23,183 nt of DNA from JAEXNA01 sp050486105. Lineage in GTDB: Bacteria; Vulcanimicrobiota; Xenobia; Xenobiales; JADMJV01. Of this stretch, positions 22,132 to 23,183 are shown in pieces. The number at the start of each line of letters is the position of its first letter. Positions within the stretch are counted from its first letter, which is position 1. Under the pieces are notes generated by a model that had not been told where the DNA came from, made no database searches, and saw only the letters and a program-made list of their open reading frames with translations. Where the stretch lies: assembly GCA_050486105.1 (NCBI GenBank), contig JBJHCR010000063.1, positions 1 to 23,183 of the forward strand, written 5' to 3'. The translations under genes and the position numbers were made by a program.

Positions 22132-22443
22132 ATGTACGCGATAGTTGAAACTGGCGGAAAGCAGTACAAGGTGAAGAGCGGAGACACCCTCAGGGTCGAA
22201 AAGCTCGACGGCGAAATCGGTTCGACCATCACTCTCGACAAGGTCTTGTTGGCCGGCGAGGGTGAAAAGGTTGAGGCCGGAAAGCCTTATCTCGATGGGG
22301 CTTCGGTCACGGCGAAGATCGTTGAGCAGCATCGGACTCGTAAGGTTATCGTTTTTAAGTACAAGCGACGAAAAGGCTACCGAGTGAAAAAGGGCCATAG
22401 ACAGCACTACACCGCACTCCGGATCGAAGAGATCAAGAGTTAG
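22132..22443 (+). CDS. rplU: 50S ribosomal protein L21
   Basis: From the ATG at 22132, with GGAGGA upstream, the protein is 103 residues, the standard L21 length. It opens MYAIVETGGKQYKVKSGD and ends with the basic KYKRRKGYRVKKGHRQHYT segment typical of L21, which binds 23S rRNA in the large subunit. The frame is open a further 36 bases upstream but has no start with a ribosome site there. A strong promoter precedes it and an intrinsic terminator follows 32 bp after the stop. The usual partner rpmA (L27) is not in the window, although the normally intervening prp is. Confidence 0.97.
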   Translation: MYAIVETGGKQYKVKSGDTLRVEKLDGEIGSTITLDKVLLAGEGEKVEAGKPYLDGASVTAKIVEQHRTRKVIVFKYKRRKGYRVKKGHRQHYTALRIEEIKS

Positions 22444-22475
22444 CTTACCTCGCTGCAGCTGAGAGAAACTTGATG

Positions 22476-22502
22476 GCCCGTCTCCCACGAGATGGGCTTT
22501 TT
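22476..22502 (+). terminator. Intrinsic terminator after rplU
   Basis: GCCCGTCTC (22476-22484) pairs with GAGATGGGC (22489-22497) in a nine-pair stem with one G-T wobble and a CCAC loop, followed directly by TTTTT. It separates rplU from prp, so expression of prp and the genes after it would depend on read-through or on an unseen promoter. It also argues against the in-frame ATG at 22492 as the prp start. Confidence 0.85.
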
Positions 22503-22521
22503 GCACTTTGAGGGGCAAGTC

Positions 22522-22857
22522 ATGATTTCGGTGGTATTCGCTCGTTCCGATGATGGCACACTGGACTTTCTCCGTTGCACCGGTCACGCTGAGTTTGCTG
22601 AAGCCGACGATGGTGGAGACGTGGTCTGTGCCGCGTTTTCTGCTTTGACCGGCTACTTAGGTATCGCATTTGCCGAGAACTTGGGCCGGCCGGAAGCCGT
22701 GGTCGTCGACCACGGCTTATTCGAGTTGCGGGTCCCCGGAGATCTCTCTGCTGACGACCGAAAGGCGGCGACCCTGGTGCTCGAAACCTGGCTCAAAGCC
22801 GTGCTGAGTCTGGAGGAGAACTATCGCGGGTGGGTAAAGGTCGGGCCTGAGTCGTGA
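22522..22857 (+). CDS. prp: Ribosomal-processing cysteine protease Prp
   Basis: The ATG at 22522, with GAGGGG six bases upstream, gives 111 residues. The catalytic pair known from Staphylococcus aureus Prp is present: H22 in TGHAEFAE and C36 in DVVCAAFSALTGYL. Prp removes an N-terminal extension from ribosomal protein L27 in bacteria whose L27 is made with one, and normally sits between rplU and rpmA. Here rplU precedes it but rpmA does not follow. An extended L27 encoded elsewhere is predicted. The frame is open to 22492, but that start lies inside the terminator. Confidence 0.93.
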   Translation: MISVVFARSDDGTLDFLRCTGHAEFAEADDGGDVVCAAFSALTGYLGIAFAENLGRPEAVVVDHGLFELRVPGDLSADDRKAATLVLETWLKAVLSLEENYRGWVKVGPES

Positions 22858-22878
22858 TTGTCGATGGGAGGCAGCCAA

Positions 22879-23106
22879 ATGGCGGATAAGAAATTGGAAA
22901 TTGTTGAACTCGAGCCTGAGGACGGGGAGGGAGAACCCTTTTCTACTGGGCGGCTCTTAACCGTGGCAACAGTTGGAGCACTTCTCTCTCTAGGGGCCTA
23001 CTATATTTACCACCAACTCGATGACGAGAAGAGGAGAGCTCTCAAGTCTACCGCTTCGAGTTTGGTGGCCGAACAAATCCATCGATTGACCGAGGTCGAC
23101 GATTGA
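22879..23106 (+). CDS. Small single-pass membrane protein, unknown function (75 aa)
   Basis: The ATG at 22879 is preceded by GGGAGG at seven bases, better than the upstream TTG (22858) or ATG (22864). An acidic N-terminal segment (about 7-19, EIVELEPEDGEGE) is followed by one membrane helix (about 26-45, LLTVATVGALLSLGAYYIYH) and a charged helical tail (about 48-75). It occupies the place where rpmA would be expected but has no resemblance to L27. Its stop overlaps the lspA start (TTGA), so it may be a membrane partner in the same operon. No family recognised. Confidence 0.8.
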   Translation: MADKKLEIVELEPEDGEGEPFSTGRLLTVATVGALLSLGAYYIYHQLDDEKRRALKSTASSLVAEQIHRLTEVDD

Positions 23107-23183
23107 AAACTCCCGCCTCGATCGCCTTTCTTGCTCTGGTTATCGCAGCTCTGGACCAGGCCTCAAAATGGGCCGTCTTGCAT
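23103..23183 (+). CDS. lspA: Lipoprotein signal peptidase (signal peptidase II), 5' part cut by window end
   Basis: Only 27 codons are visible. They encode a first membrane helix and the LspA N-terminal signature ALDQASKWAV (DQ.SK motif). The TTG start at 23103 overlaps the previous stop and has GAGG seven bases upstream. LspA is the inner-membrane aspartyl protease that removes signal peptides from prolipoproteins. The catalytic aspartates lie beyond the window, so the call rests on the N-terminal motif alone. Confidence 0.82.
   Translation, partial: MKTPASIAFLALVIAALDQASKWAVLH

Overview
This window looks like a chromosomal segment of a free-living bacterium with moderately high GC (mid-50s % by eye). 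The phylum cannot be fixed from 23 kb. The nrdR/ftsA, rplU-prp and lspA genes are housekeeping. An MsbA-like ABC exporter, a DegT aminotransferase and a heparinase-like protein suggest a complex envelope or exopolysaccharide. A DAB-type inorganic-carbon pump suggests an autotroph, mixotroph or CO2-limited lifestyle. Tight packing is a local habit: start/stop overlaps of the form NTGA recur throughout.

Left third (1-9488, + strand). The 3' part of a sensor histidine kinase and a NarL/FixJ-type response regulator are followed by a tandem perfect palindrome. Then comes a compact operon: SulP-family anion (probably bicarbonate) transporter, DabA (DUF2309/UPF0753, carbonic-anhydrase-like), a short DabB/NuoL-like subunit, a second NuoM/N/MrpD-like subunit, a cryptic 62-codon ORF, and a prokaryotic pentameric ligand-gated ion channel (pLGIC, Cys-loop receptor superfamily). 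All junctions but one are NTGA overlaps. A plausible reading is a CO2/bicarbonate uptake module, driven by ion gradients, that carries its own channel and is possibly controlled by the two-component system.

Middle (9489-17074, - strand). Read in the direction of transcription: a histidyl-tRNA-synthetase-like protein with degenerate class II catalytic motifs and a ~180-residue charged disordered tail, AccB (biotin carrier), an ABC exporter, a DegT/DnrJ/EryC1/StrS sugar aminotransferase, and a heparinase II/III-like protein. It is an odd mix of central metabolism and glycan genes. Its 402-bp leader is unusually rich in repeats.

Right third (17477-23183). On the - strand lie a GTG-initiated coiled-coil ORF, ftsA (without ftsZ), nrdR, then a 358-bp palindrome-rich gap and a nucleoside-salvage pair (purine nucleoside phosphorylase with a TTG start, pyrimidine nucleoside phosphorylase). 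On the + strand a clear sigma70-type promoter drives rplU, which has its own intrinsic terminator. Then come prp (the L27-processing cysteine protease, but with no rpmA beside it), a one-TM small protein, and the start of lspA, cut by the window edge.

No rRNA, tRNA, CRISPR array, insertion sequence or phage gene was recognised. The strongest leads are the SulP-DabA-DabB-DabB'-ORF62-pLGIC operon and the catalytically degenerate HisRS-like protein.
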